A DNA stretch of 11,877 nucleotides, taken from assembly GCA_934511545.1 (NCBI GenBank), contig CAKSWM010000019.1, positions 1 through 11,877 of the forward strand. Reading direction: 5' to 3'. The notes beneath the pieces are model-generated. The model was given only the letters and a program-made list of their open reading frames with translations. It was not told the origin of the DNA and did no database searches. The position numbers and the translations under genes were made by a program. Positions 1 through 6,207 of the stretch are shown piece by piece; the stretch's first letter is position 1, and the number at the start of each line of letters is the position of its first letter. Origin of the DNA: an uncultured Oscillospiraceae bacterium. GTDB taxonomy: Bacteria; Bacillota; Clostridia; Oscillospirales; Oscillospiraceae.

Positions 1-12
1 GGCGTGCACAGA

Positions 13-47
13 CAGGCTTTCCGGCGGTACAGCCGCCGGAAAGCCTG
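13..47. terminator. Perfect 15-bp hairpin upstream of lspA
   Basis: Arms at 13-27 and 33-47 are exact reverse complements (first half reads CAGGCTTTCCGGCGG) around the 5-nt loop TACAG. The stem is very GC-rich at its top. Neither strand has a T-run after the stem, so this is not a textbook intrinsic terminator. It could end an upstream gene outside the window, act as an RNA processing or stability hairpin in the lspA leader, or be a DNA site. The structure is seen directly; the role is open. Confidence 0.45.
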
Positions 48-80
48 CAAGACTGAGCTAACGAAAAGGAGGCCGATGCA

Positions 81-1040
81 ATGCTGTATGCAATAGTCGC
101 GGTCATCGTACTTATACTCGATCAGGGTCTCAAATATTGGACGACAGTCAACATTGCGCTGGACGGGGCCACCCGGGAGCTTTTGCCCGGCGTTGTCCAC
201 CTTACGAATATCCACAACTCCGGGGCCGCCTTCGGACTGCTTGACAGCGTATCCTTTGCGCGCTGGCTATTCGTTATATTGACGGTCATTTTTGTGATAG
301 TTGTCATCGTGCTGGTCGCGGCAAAGACGATCAAGGGCGGATTTGGCCGCTGGATGGCCGTCCTCGTGGTCGCGGGCGCGATCGGAAACTGTATCGACCG
401 TGTGCTCCATGGCTATGTTGTCGATATGTTTGAGCTGGAGTTCATGACCTTCCCGGTATTTAACATCGCGGATATATTCATAACTGTCTGCGGTATCCTC
501 TTCTGCGTTTATATCATTTGCAGCGGAAGCGGCAAGGAAGAGGTAGACGAGGAGGCGGAGAAAGCAAAGGCGGCCCGCCTTGCCGCTGCAAAGCGCAGCA
601 AGGGAAATGTCGCCAATATCGACGAGATCAGCAAGATATCCGCCGGAGGAAAGGCTCCGGCAAAGAGCGAAAAGCCGGAAAAAGCCGCGGAAAAGCCCGC
701 GGAAAAGCCGAAGGCCGTCCCCCAAAAACCTGCCGCCGCGGCGGGCAGGCGCATGACCGTTGAGCAGCAGCGCGAGGAATATGCGCGCCGCCAGCGCCAG
801 ACCTATGAGCACGGGGCAAAAACCAAGCCGAAGAGCGATGATTTCTTTGCCGAGTGGGAAAAGAAGCAGGAACCGGAATCCGTTCCTGTCTTTACTCCGC
901 CCACAGCGAAAGAGGAGAGCAGGTCCCGGCCCGAGCCGGAGGCAAAGCCCGCGCCGGCAGAGAAGGAAAAGACCCGCGTCACTGTCAATGACGAGGAAAT
1001 GGAGTTTTCGCTCGAGGACATTCTCGACGAGTTCAAATAA
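81..1040 (+). CDS. lspA: Signal peptidase II (prolipoprotein signal peptidase) with long cytoplasmic tail
   Basis: This membrane aspartyl protease cleaves signal peptides from diacylglyceryl-modified prolipoproteins. Residues 1-147 carry the whole family domain: LDQGLKYW near the N-terminus, NIHNSGAAFGLL at 43-54, NCIDR with catalytic Asp106, and FNIAD with catalytic Asp131. About four hydrophobic helices lie near 2-20, 62-81, 90-107 and 127-147. The family is normally about 150-170 residues; this protein has 319. The extra part (about 150-319) is hydrophilic and rich in Lys, Ala, Glu and Pro, with KPEKAAEKPAEKP-like low complexity at 198-222, a charged helix-like part (225-262) and the acidic ending SLEDILDEFK. 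Since LspA termini face the cytoplasm, the tail should be cytoplasmic. AAAGGAGG at 65-72 lies 8 nt before the ATG; an out-of-frame ATG at 76 is ignored. The stop overlaps the next start (TAATG), so the pair is translationally coupled. Confidence 0.93.
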   Translation: MLYAIVAVIVLILDQGLKYWTTVNIALDGATRELLPGVVHLTNIHNSGAAFGLLDSVSFARWLFVILTVIFVIVVIVLVAAKTIKGGFGRWMAVLVVAGAIGNCIDRVLHGYVVDMFELEFMTFPVFNIADIFITVCGILFCVYIICSGSGKEEVDEEAEKAKAARLAAAKRSKGNVANIDEISKISAGGKAPAKSEKPEKAAEKPAEKPKAVPQKPAAAAGRRMTVEQQREEYARRQRQTYEHGAKTKPKSDDFFAEWEKKQEPESVPVFTPPTAKEESRSRPEPEAKPAPAEKEKTRVTVNDEEMEFSLEDILDEFK

Positions 1041-1951
1041 TGGAAATACTGAAAATAACGGCACAGGAGAGCGGAGAACGTATCGACGCTCTCCTTGCCC
1101 GTTGCGCGGATATCACGCGCTCACAGGTCCAGCGGCTTCTTGAGCAGGGGGCTGTGACGCTCAACGGAGCCGTGGTCAGAAAGAGCCGCCGCACTGCCGC
1201 GGGGGAGACATTTGTGGTAGCCCTGCCGGAGCCTGAGCCGGTGGAGCTCATGGCACAGGATATACCGCTCGACATCGTCTACGAGGACGACGATGTGATC
1301 GTTGTCAACAAGCCGCGCGGAATGGTCGTTCATCCCGCGCCGGGACATCCGGACGGTACGCTTGTAAACGCGCTGCTGTTCCACTGCGGCGACTCCCTGT
1401 CCGGTATCGGAGGAGAGAAGCGGCCGGGCATAGTCCACCGCATAGACCGCGATACCTCCGGGCTTCTGATCGCCGCGAAGAACGACTTTGCTCACCAGCA
1501 TCTCTCCGCTCAGCTTGCCGACCGGAGCCTTTCGCGCGAATACGAGGCCGTCGTGCGCGGGCGTCTGCGCGAGGACGAGGGGACGGTGTTCGCGCCGATA
1601 GGAAGGCATCCCGTGGACCGCAAGCGAATGGCGGTTACGGAAAGGGGCTCGCGTCCGGCAGTGACACACTGGTCCGTTATCGCAAGGTATAACGGCTATA
1701 CTCATGTCCGCTGCAAGCTGGAAACGGGGCGGACGCATCAGATACGCGTACACATGGCGTATATCGGACATCCGCTGCTCGGGGACGAGGTATATGGCAG
1801 GGGCACGGAAAAGGGGCTGACGGGCCAGTGCCTGCACGCACGGCGGCTGCGCTTTGTCCATCCGCGAACGGAAGAGCATGTCGAGCTTTCCGTTCCGCTG
1901 CCGGATTATTTCCTCGAGGTTCTCGAAAAGCTGGGCAGCCCGATAAACTGA
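1040..1951 (+). CDS. rluD: RluA/RluD-family 23S rRNA pseudouridine synthase
   Basis: This enzyme isomerises specific uridines in large-subunit rRNA to pseudouridine. Residues 12-60 form an S4 RNA-binding domain (ERIDALLA...SQVQRLLEQGAVTLNG). The catalytic domain starts near residue 76; HRIDRDTSG at 133-141 holds the catalytic Asp136. LETGRTHQIRVHMAYIGHP at 227-245 and GDEVYG at 248-253 are further family signatures. At 303 residues it has the full length of RluD/YlyB proteins. The ATG at 1040 shares its A with the lspA stop and no separate ribosome binding site is needed, which argues for coupled translation. lspA followed by this gene is a common Firmicute arrangement; the pyrR gene that often follows is absent here. 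RluD is the closest named relative, but the exact uridines modified cannot be read from sequence, so the symbol is by family resemblance. Confidence 0.9.
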   Translation: MEILKITAQESGERIDALLARCADITRSQVQRLLEQGAVTLNGAVVRKSRRTAAGETFVVALPEPEPVELMAQDIPLDIVYEDDDVIVVNKPRGMVVHPAPGHPDGTLVNALLFHCGDSLSGIGGEKRPGIVHRIDRDTSGLLIAAKNDFAHQHLSAQLADRSLSREYEAVVRGRLREDEGTVFAPIGRHPVDRKRMAVTERGSRPAVTHWSVIARYNGYTHVRCKLETGRTHQIRVHMAYIGHPLLGDEVYGRGTEKGLTGQCLHARRLRFVHPRTEEHVELSVPLPDYFLEVLEKLGSPIN

Positions 1952-1976
1952 CACAGCATAATACACGCAAAGACGA

Positions 1977-2015
1977 GATCAAGGCAATACCCCGCATCGG
2001 GGTGCTGCCTTGATC
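1977..2015. terminator. Long hairpin after rluD, terminator-like but without T-run
   Basis: Outer arms GATCAAGGCA (1977-1986) and TGCCTTGATC (2006-2015) are exact complements. Inside them CCCCG (1990-1994) pairs with CGGGG (1998-2002) around the loop CAT, with one mismatch and one wobble between the blocks. It starts 26 nt after the rluD stop, so it probably marks the 3' end of the lspA-rluD transcript. No T-run follows on either strand, so it may act with Rho or as an RNA-stabilising end rather than as an intrinsic terminator. Confidence 0.5.
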
Positions 2016-2030
2016 CTGCATATGCGTATA

Positions 2031-2082
2031 TTGATATCAAAGACATAAGCTGTGGTGCGAAATAAGGCACACAGATCGCACC
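2031..2082. promoter_or_regulatory. Inverted repeats upstream of the LysR gene (candidate autoregulatory site)
   Basis: Two exact dyads lie 50-100 bp before the LysR start. One is the 10-bp palindrome TTGATATCAA at 2031-2040. The other is GGTGCGA (2054-2060) with TCGCACC (2076-2082), 15 nt apart; within it GTGC-N8-GCAC (2055-2070) is a smaller overlapping dyad. LysR-type regulators usually bind interrupted dyads upstream of their own or a divergent gene, which makes autoregulation plausible. No canonical T-N11-A box is evident, and the repeats could also fold in RNA. Confidence 0.35.
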
Positions 2083-2132
2083 GGCGGATGGTAAAATAGA
2101 CACATGCATTATAATTCGGAGGTATATGAACA

Positions 2133-3008
2133 ATGACTCTTGAGGAGCTCAAGCAGTTCTGCACTGTTGCGCGGATGGGGAACATAACCAAGGCGGCCAA
2201 TGCTCTTTTCATCAGCCAGCCTTCGCTCAGCCGCCATATAAGCAGCCTGGAGACTTCCCTTGGCGTACAGCTCATGTACCGGGACAACCGCCGCATTTCG
2301 CTCACGCGGGCGGGAGAAGAGTTCCGCCTTGGGGCGGAGGAGATACTCGGCCGCATAGATCAGCTTGAGGAACGCGTCAGAACTGTCGGAAACGACGGCG
2401 AGGGGCATATCGTCATTGCCAGCATAAACTTCAGACATCCGTGGCTGTTTGATTTTTACAACAGCTTCCGATTCGATCATCCAAAGCTTTATTTCGACAT
2501 CCGGCACTATCCTCTCGGCGCGGGCGTATCGCGTGCACTTCGGAACCACGAGGCGGATATCGGCGTCTGCTGTTCCTTTGAGCTTCCGCTCGAGCGCGAC
2601 AGGATAGAAAGCGTCTCCGTCGGTCGGGACGAGCTCGCGGTGCTGCTGCCCGCGGGTCACAGCCTTTCGGCCGAAAGCGAGATCGGGCTTGAAATGCTCG
2701 AAGGGGAATCTTTTTTGAGTCTTTCCGGCTGCACTCAGGAGATGCTGAACTATTTCAGCTTTCCGAAAATGCCATTTGCCGGGACTGCGTCGGATATCGA
2801 AACGCTTGTGCTGAAGGTGCGCTCCGGCCTCGGCTTTACGATACTTCCCGCGATGATCTGCGAACTTCATGCCAACGGCTGTGCCGTGAAGCGTATCGCC
2901 GGGTTCGACTCCGGCTATGATATAGCGGCCTTTTGGCCTAAAAACGTCTCTAACCCGACCATACCCGTCTTTATAGACGCCCTGAAAGAGTACAGCGGGA
3001 ACAAATAA
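2133..3008 (+). CDS. LysR-family transcriptional regulator
   Basis: A DNA-binding regulator of the LysR type. Residues 1-60 are the winged helix-turn-helix: ELKQFCTVARMGNITKAANALF, then SQPSLSRHISSLETSLGVQL and the wing RISLTRAGEEF. A linker helix follows (66-88), and residues from about 91 form the periplasmic-binding-like effector domain, with GLGFTILPA at 232-240 typical of its end. The length of 291 residues is standard. GGAGG at 2118-2122 lies 10 nt before the ATG; an ATG at 2126 gives only a few codons. The gene is not divergent from a neighbour: rluD lies upstream in the same direction and the VanW gene is convergent, so its target cannot be read from position. It may control itself through the dyads upstream. 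The effector is unknown. Confidence 0.92.
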   Translation: MTLEELKQFCTVARMGNITKAANALFISQPSLSRHISSLETSLGVQLMYRDNRRISLTRAGEEFRLGAEEILGRIDQLEERVRTVGNDGEGHIVIASINFRHPWLFDFYNSFRFDHPKLYFDIRHYPLGAGVSRALRNHEADIGVCCSFELPLERDRIESVSVGRDELAVLLPAGHSLSAESEIGLEMLEGESFLSLSGCTQEMLNYFSFPKMPFAGTASDIETLVLKVRSGLGFTILPAMICELHANGCAVKRIAGFDSGYDIAAFWPKNVSNPTIPVFIDALKEYSGNK

Positions 3009-3047
3009 AAAATACGGATCGGCATAATATCGCCGGTCCGTATTTTT
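3009..3047. terminator. Bidirectional terminator between the LysR and VanW genes
   Basis: The stem pairs 3009-3023 (AAAATACGGATCGGC) with 3032-3046, with a single G-T wobble and the loop ATAATATC. The right arm runs into T's on the + strand, and the left arm gives T's on the - strand. It begins at the LysR stop codon and sits 4 nt from the convergent VanW stop, so it can end both transcripts. Confidence 0.9.
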
Positions 3048-3051
3048 GTTG

Positions 3052-3888
3052 TCATTCACTTTCCGGCGAGGACGCCGTTCCGCCTTCCAGAAACGGAGAA
3101 TAGACCATGATAGCGTCGTTTTCCACGACAAGTTCCTCGCAGAGAAGTTCATCCTGTGCGTTGAACCGGCGGCGGTAAAGCTTGTTGCGGCGGGTGTATC
3201 CGCCCCAGTATTCCCCGCGCATCTCGTGGTCCCTCTCCACGATCTCATAGCGGTATTCCGGAGGGGAGGAAACTCTTATTTCGCCCTCAAGATATTCGCT
3301 GCCGACCGAGACAAGGAGCTGAAAGGTGTCCTGCGTGTCGTTCCTGAGCATCAGGTCGCCGTGCGGATAAAAACAGGTCGCGCCGCTGCCGAAGGGCTGT
3401 GTCCGGTTGGAATCGGGAAAAACGTCGTGCCCGTGTCTGTGACGCTCTATGACGGTCAGGGGCGTGTGCAGAGCCATCCAGAAGATAAGGTTTGACATCT
3501 GGCAGAGACCGCCGCCCGTTCCCGAACAGACCTTCCCGTTTTGGAGCACCATGCCCTCGACATAGCCGCGGCGCCGGGACGGTTTGCCGATCAGCCTCCA
3601 ATAGCTGAAAACCTCGCCCGGACGGATGATAACGCCGTTGAGGCGTTTGGCCGCGAGACGCAGATTGATGATCTTGTTTTCCTGCATCCACATGTCCACG
3701 TCCTTGAGCGTCCTGCGCAGTATCGTCCTGTGCGCGAAACAGGAATACGGCAGCGGCTCATCCTGAAACGATTTGGCAAAGTATCTGCTCTTTTTGACCC
3801 AGAGCGCTCGTCTGCGCGCTCCGTAATACATAAGGCCCAGTGCTGACCTGAGCTTGGAACGGTAAACCGGCTGTTCGATAACTGTCAT
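3052..3888 (-). CDS. VanW family protein
   Basis: The VanW family is named after an accessory gene of VanB-type glycopeptide resistance clusters; its biochemical role is not established. The family core spans about residues 55-210 of this 278-residue protein: IIRPGEVFSYWRLIG at 87-101, RGYVEGMVLQNG at 107-118, GGGLCQMSN at 125-133, the His-rich RHRHGHDVFP near 149-158, and LRNDT at 181-185. There is no signal peptide and no clear membrane helix, and the length matches stand-alone VanW. I chose the ATG at 3888 because GGAGG (3896-3900 on this strand) lies 7 nt upstream. A longer reading frame from 3993 would run through the neighbouring terminator and lacks family similarity. No vanH, vanB, vanX, vanR or vanS is nearby, so no resistance role should be inferred. 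Confidence 0.88.
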   Translation of the reverse strand: MTVIEQPVYRSKLRSALGLMYYGARRRALWVKKSRYFAKSFQDEPLPYSCFAHRTILRRTLKDVDMWMQENKIINLRLAAKRLNGVIIRPGEVFSYWRLIGKPSRRRGYVEGMVLQNGKVCSGTGGGLCQMSNLIFWMALHTPLTVIERHRHGHDVFPDSNRTQPFGSGATCFYPHGDLMLRNDTQDTFQLLVSVGSEYLEGEIRVSSPPEYRYEIVERDHEMRGEYWGGYTRRNKLYRRRFNAQDELLCEELVVENDAIMVYSPFLEGGTASSPESE

Positions 3889-3955
3889 TTCATCGCCTCC
3901 ACAAAATGCAGCATATGTCCGACTCTTTCTTGTCATTCGATGGTAGTATGACGAT

Positions 3956-3991
3956 AAAAAAGTGTCCGAAGTTGCATCGAACTTCGGACAC
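3956..3991 (-). terminator. Intrinsic terminator of the flavin oxidoreductase gene
   Basis: Arms at 3962-3973 and 3980-3991 (GTGTCCGAAGTT and its complement) form a perfect 12-bp stem with the 6-nt loop GCATCG. On the - strand the stem is followed by six T's (3961 down to 3956). It begins 15 nt after the oxidoreductase stop and lies before the VanW start, so VanW probably has its own promoter. Confidence 0.9.
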
Positions 3992-4005
3992 AAAGGAATT
4001 TTCTG

Positions 4006-5970
4006 TTATATCTGCATAGCGGCGTCGAAAGCCGTGCGATTGCATATACGGAGGTTTTTTGCGGTCTCGCAGTCGCCAAGCTTGAAAAACACCGGAGCGC
4101 AGTCGCGGAAGGACTCGGCAAGAGCTGTGCGGGAGCGCATGCCGGCGGAGAAAACGACGGTGTCACAGGGGATCTCGTGCTCGGAACCGTCCGTCAGGTC
4201 AACATAGCCGACGCTGTGTTCGGTTATGAAGCTTGAGCGGGCGTTGACATGCACATCGCACTCCCTGGGGATGATGTCCTGAATGGCGAGCTGGGGCGCA
4301 TAGGCGCTGGCTGCGGCGAGCTCAGGCAGCATTTCGATTATGCTGACCTTTTTTCCGCCGCGCGCAAGATACAGCGCGGTCTCGCAGCCGACTTCACCGC
4401 CGCCGATGACGACAACGCGCTCTCCTACCCTGTCCAGATGGCCGAAGCAGGGCTCGGCGGTCATGACGTGGGGCATGCCGTGGCCGGGGATCGGGATGAT
4501 GACGGGATCAGAGCCGACGGCGGCAAAAACGACGTCTAAATTCTCCTTTTCGATCATCTCCGGCGTCGCCTCGCAGTTCAGGATCACCTTCACCCCGAGC
4601 TTTTCGACCATGTTTTTCTGATAGGTCAGAGTATCGTTCAGTGCATATTTGAAGTCGGCGTGCTTTGCAAAGACGATCTTTCCGCCAAGCTCCGACGCTT
4701 TTTCATATATCGTGACGTCGTGTCCGCGCTGGGCGGCAAATATAGCGCCCGCCATTCCGGCAGGGCCGCCGCCGATTATGCCGACGCGCTTGGGCGTTGT
4801 CGAGGCCGGTATGAACTGGTTGAGAATATATTCGCGCCCGACCTTTGGATTGGCGGCGCAGCCGAATTCCATCTCCATATCGTAGCTCAGGCAGAAGAAG
4901 CACTTCAGGCAGGGAATGATCTCGTCCTCGCGCCCGTCGCGCATTTTGTTGACGCAGTCGGCGTCCGCGATCGCGCCGCGGGCCATTGCAACGACATCCG
5001 CGCCGCCGGTCGCAAGAGTTTCCTCAATGAGTTCCGGCTTCTGGAAAGCGCCGAGGGTAAGAACGGGGATGCTGATGCCGCTTTCCTTGACCGCGCGCGC
5101 GTACTTCGCGTTGCAGCCGGGCTGATAGAATTCGACGGGGTGCATGATGGTCTGGGTCACGTCCTCCTGGACCGTGCCGCAGGAGATATGGGCCAGGTCG
5201 ATCCTGTCCTCGACTCTGCGCAGGAAGTCGATGCAGTCCTCAACGATGCCGCCGCCCTCGACCAGCTCATCGCCGGAGAGACGGACCTCGATGGGAACGC
5301 GGGGACCGATCGCCTCGCGTATCGCGTCGATTATCATGATGGGGAAGCGCGCGCGGTTTTCGGCGCTGCCGCCGAAGGCGTCCGTGCGTGTGTTGTATTT
5401 CGGGGAAAGGAAGTTTGCAACGAAGGTGCCGTGGCCGAAATGGAGCATTATCATGTCAAAGCCGACCTTGACGGCATACTTCGCGGCCAGGGCGTAATCC
5501 TGAGCCATTACGCGCATCTCATCCTCCGAGAGGGCAGGGCAGTATTCTCCGGTCTCCTCGTCGGTCTCTCCGCTCGTGCTCCAGCAGACCAGCCCTCCGT
5601 TTTCGTCAAAGGAATGGCGGCAGAAGGCGAGCAGCTCAAGAGAGATCTTCGCGCCGAAGAAATGCACCGCGCTGGTCAGACGGTACCAGTAGTTGTGATA
5701 CTGCTCGTTGAATATATCGGGGTCGGAGTGGATGCTGTCGTGGAACTGAAGCATAACGCGGTCCATGTTCTGTGCCGAAAAGGTGATGCAGGCGGCGCCG
5801 CCGCGCGCCTTTTCGCGGTAATGGGCGATGATAGCCTCGTTGGGGTATGGTTCGCCCGCGGCGAGAAGATGAACGCCGGTCGGTGCGGTCCAGATGCGGT
5901 TCTTGAAGATGACTCCAGGCCCCTTGCCAAGCGTTATGGGGCTGAAAATATGCGGATATTTTCTTTCCAT
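4006..5970 (-). CDS. Old-yellow-enzyme-type NAD(P)H oxidoreductase with 4Fe-4S and FAD domains (2,4-dienoyl-CoA/enoate reductase, BaiCD-like family)
   Basis: A cytoplasmic two-part flavoenzyme expected to reduce activated C=C bonds. Residues 1-345 form the FMN-binding TIM barrel: YPHIFSPITLG near the start, FLSPKYNTRTDAFGGSAENR at 187-206, RLSGDE at 230-235, and GGADVVAMARGAIAD at 322-336. A cysteine cluster follows (C354, C357, C360, C371). Residues 395-424 hold an FAD dinucleotide fold (VGIIGGGPAGMAGA), and 518-547 a second fold for NAD(P)H (VVVIGGGEVGCETAL). The length of 654 fits FadH, enoate reductase and BaiCD/BaiH relatives. Two oddities: the Cys spacing is Cx2Cx2Cx10C, while FadH has Cx2Cx3Cx11C as I recall, and the HGY-type motif carrying the proton-donor Tyr reads HGT (180-182). 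The ATG at 5970 follows GGAG by 7 nt. The gene stands alone, with its own promoter and terminator. The substrate cannot be told from sequence. Confidence 0.9.
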   Translation of the reverse strand: MERKYPHIFSPITLGKGPGVIFKNRIWTAPTGVHLLAAGEPYPNEAIIAHYREKARGGAACITFSAQNMDRVMLQFHDSIHSDPDIFNEQYHNYWYRLTSAVHFFGAKISLELLAFCRHSFDENGGLVCWSTSGETDEETGEYCPALSEDEMRVMAQDYALAAKYAVKVGFDMIMLHFGHGTFVANFLSPKYNTRTDAFGGSAENRARFPIMIIDAIREAIGPRVPIEVRLSGDELVEGGGIVEDCIDFLRRVEDRIDLAHISCGTVQEDVTQTIMHPVEFYQPGCNAKYARAVKESGISIPVLTLGAFQKPELIEETLATGGADVVAMARGAIADADCVNKMRDGREDEIIPCLKCFFCLSYDMEMEFGCAANPKVGREYILNQFIPASTTPKRVGIIGGGPAGMAGAIFAAQRGHDVTIYEKASELGGKIVFAKHADFKYALNDTLTYQKNMVEKLGVKVILNCEATPEMIEKENLDVVFAAVGSDPVIIPIPGHGMPHVMTAEPCFGHLDRVGERVVVIGGGEVGCETALYLARGGKKVSIIEMLPELAAASAYAPQLAIQDIIPRECDVHVNARSSFITEHSVGYVDLTDGSEHEIPCDTVVFSAGMRSRTALAESFRDCAPVFFKLGDCETAKNLRICNRTAFDAAMQI

Positions 5971-6016
5971 ACCAAAACTCCAATCTGTGTTTTTGTGCGC
6001 GCAGCCTTTGCGGTCT

Positions 6017-6038
6017 GATGATAACTAATTTTATCATC
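6017..6038. promoter_or_regulatory. Candidate operator overlapping the oxidoreductase promoter
   Basis: GATGATAA (6017-6024) and TTATCATC (6031-6038) are exact complements 6 nt apart. The dyad covers the -10 box and the predicted start point of the - strand promoter, the usual place for a repressor. It is close enough to queH (promoter near 6145) only for indirect effects. No cognate repressor is obvious. Confidence 0.5.
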
Positions 6039-6056
6039 GGCGTTTTCATATTTCAA
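6028..6056 (-). promoter_or_regulatory. Sigma-70-type promoter of the oxidoreductase gene
   Basis: Read on the - strand: TTGAAA (6056-6051), a 17-bp spacer, then TAAAAT (6033-6028). Each box matches the consensus at five of six positions. Predicted start is near 6021, about 50 nt before the ATG at 5970, with GGAG in the leader. Confidence 0.75.
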
Positions 6057-6080
6057 GCTTTGCGGTGCATTTAGCAAAAA

Positions 6081-6108
6081 CTGTCCGTTGTTTGCTGGTT
6101 CTGTCCGT
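6081..6108. repeat. Short direct repeat in the divergent promoter region
   Basis: CTGTCCGT occurs at 6081-6088 and 6101-6108. The copies start exactly 20 bp apart, about two helical turns, so a protein could contact both on one DNA face. They lie upstream of both divergent promoters. The repeat is short and may be chance. Confidence 0.3.
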
Positions 6109-6141
6109 CATACTTTTCGGATTTATTTTTTCCGGCGTTTG

Positions 6142-6150
6142 TGGTATACT
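6142..6150 (+). promoter_or_regulatory. Extended -10 promoter of queH
   Basis: TGGTATACT contains the extended -10 dinucleotide TG (6142-6143) one base before TATACT (6145-6150). The region 17 bp upstream is T-rich (TTTATT) and only a weak -35 match, which extended -10 promoters tolerate. Predicted start is near 6157, leaving a leader of about 50 nt before queH. Confidence 0.6.
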
Positions 6151-6207
6151 TGATTTCGGCCTGCTGCACATGGCCGCAGACCGAATGTAAGGAGAGGTCA
6201 TGACATC

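Noticed and set aside
638..745. Tandem DNA repeat in the lspA tail (AAAAGCC-like units)
   Set aside because: The units are irregular and follow from Lys-Pro/Ala-Glu codons; this is protein low complexity, not a true tandem repeat or CRISPR.
267..1064. Open frame of 265 codons on the - strand, opposite lspA
   Set aside because: It overlaps a clear lspA with catalytic motifs, and its Arg/Leu/Gly-rich product is a typical antisense shadow.
2110..2115. Consensus TATAAT as the LysR -10 box
   Set aside because: The start point would fall at about 2122, on the end of the ribosome binding site, and there is no -35 match upstream.
2109..3248. Long - strand frame across the LysR gene and the terminator
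   Set aside because: It crosses a bidirectional terminator and overlaps two well-supported genes; no family resemblance.
3889..3993. N-terminal extension of the VanW gene to an ATG at 3993
   Set aside because: These 35 codons translate the oxidoreductase terminator hairpin. The ATG at 3888 has a well-spaced GGAGG.
4660..6018. Open frame of 452 codons on the + strand, opposite the oxidoreductase
   Set aside because: The - strand encodes a full, recognisable flavoenzyme here. The + strand product has no recognisable fold and arises from GC-rich third positions.
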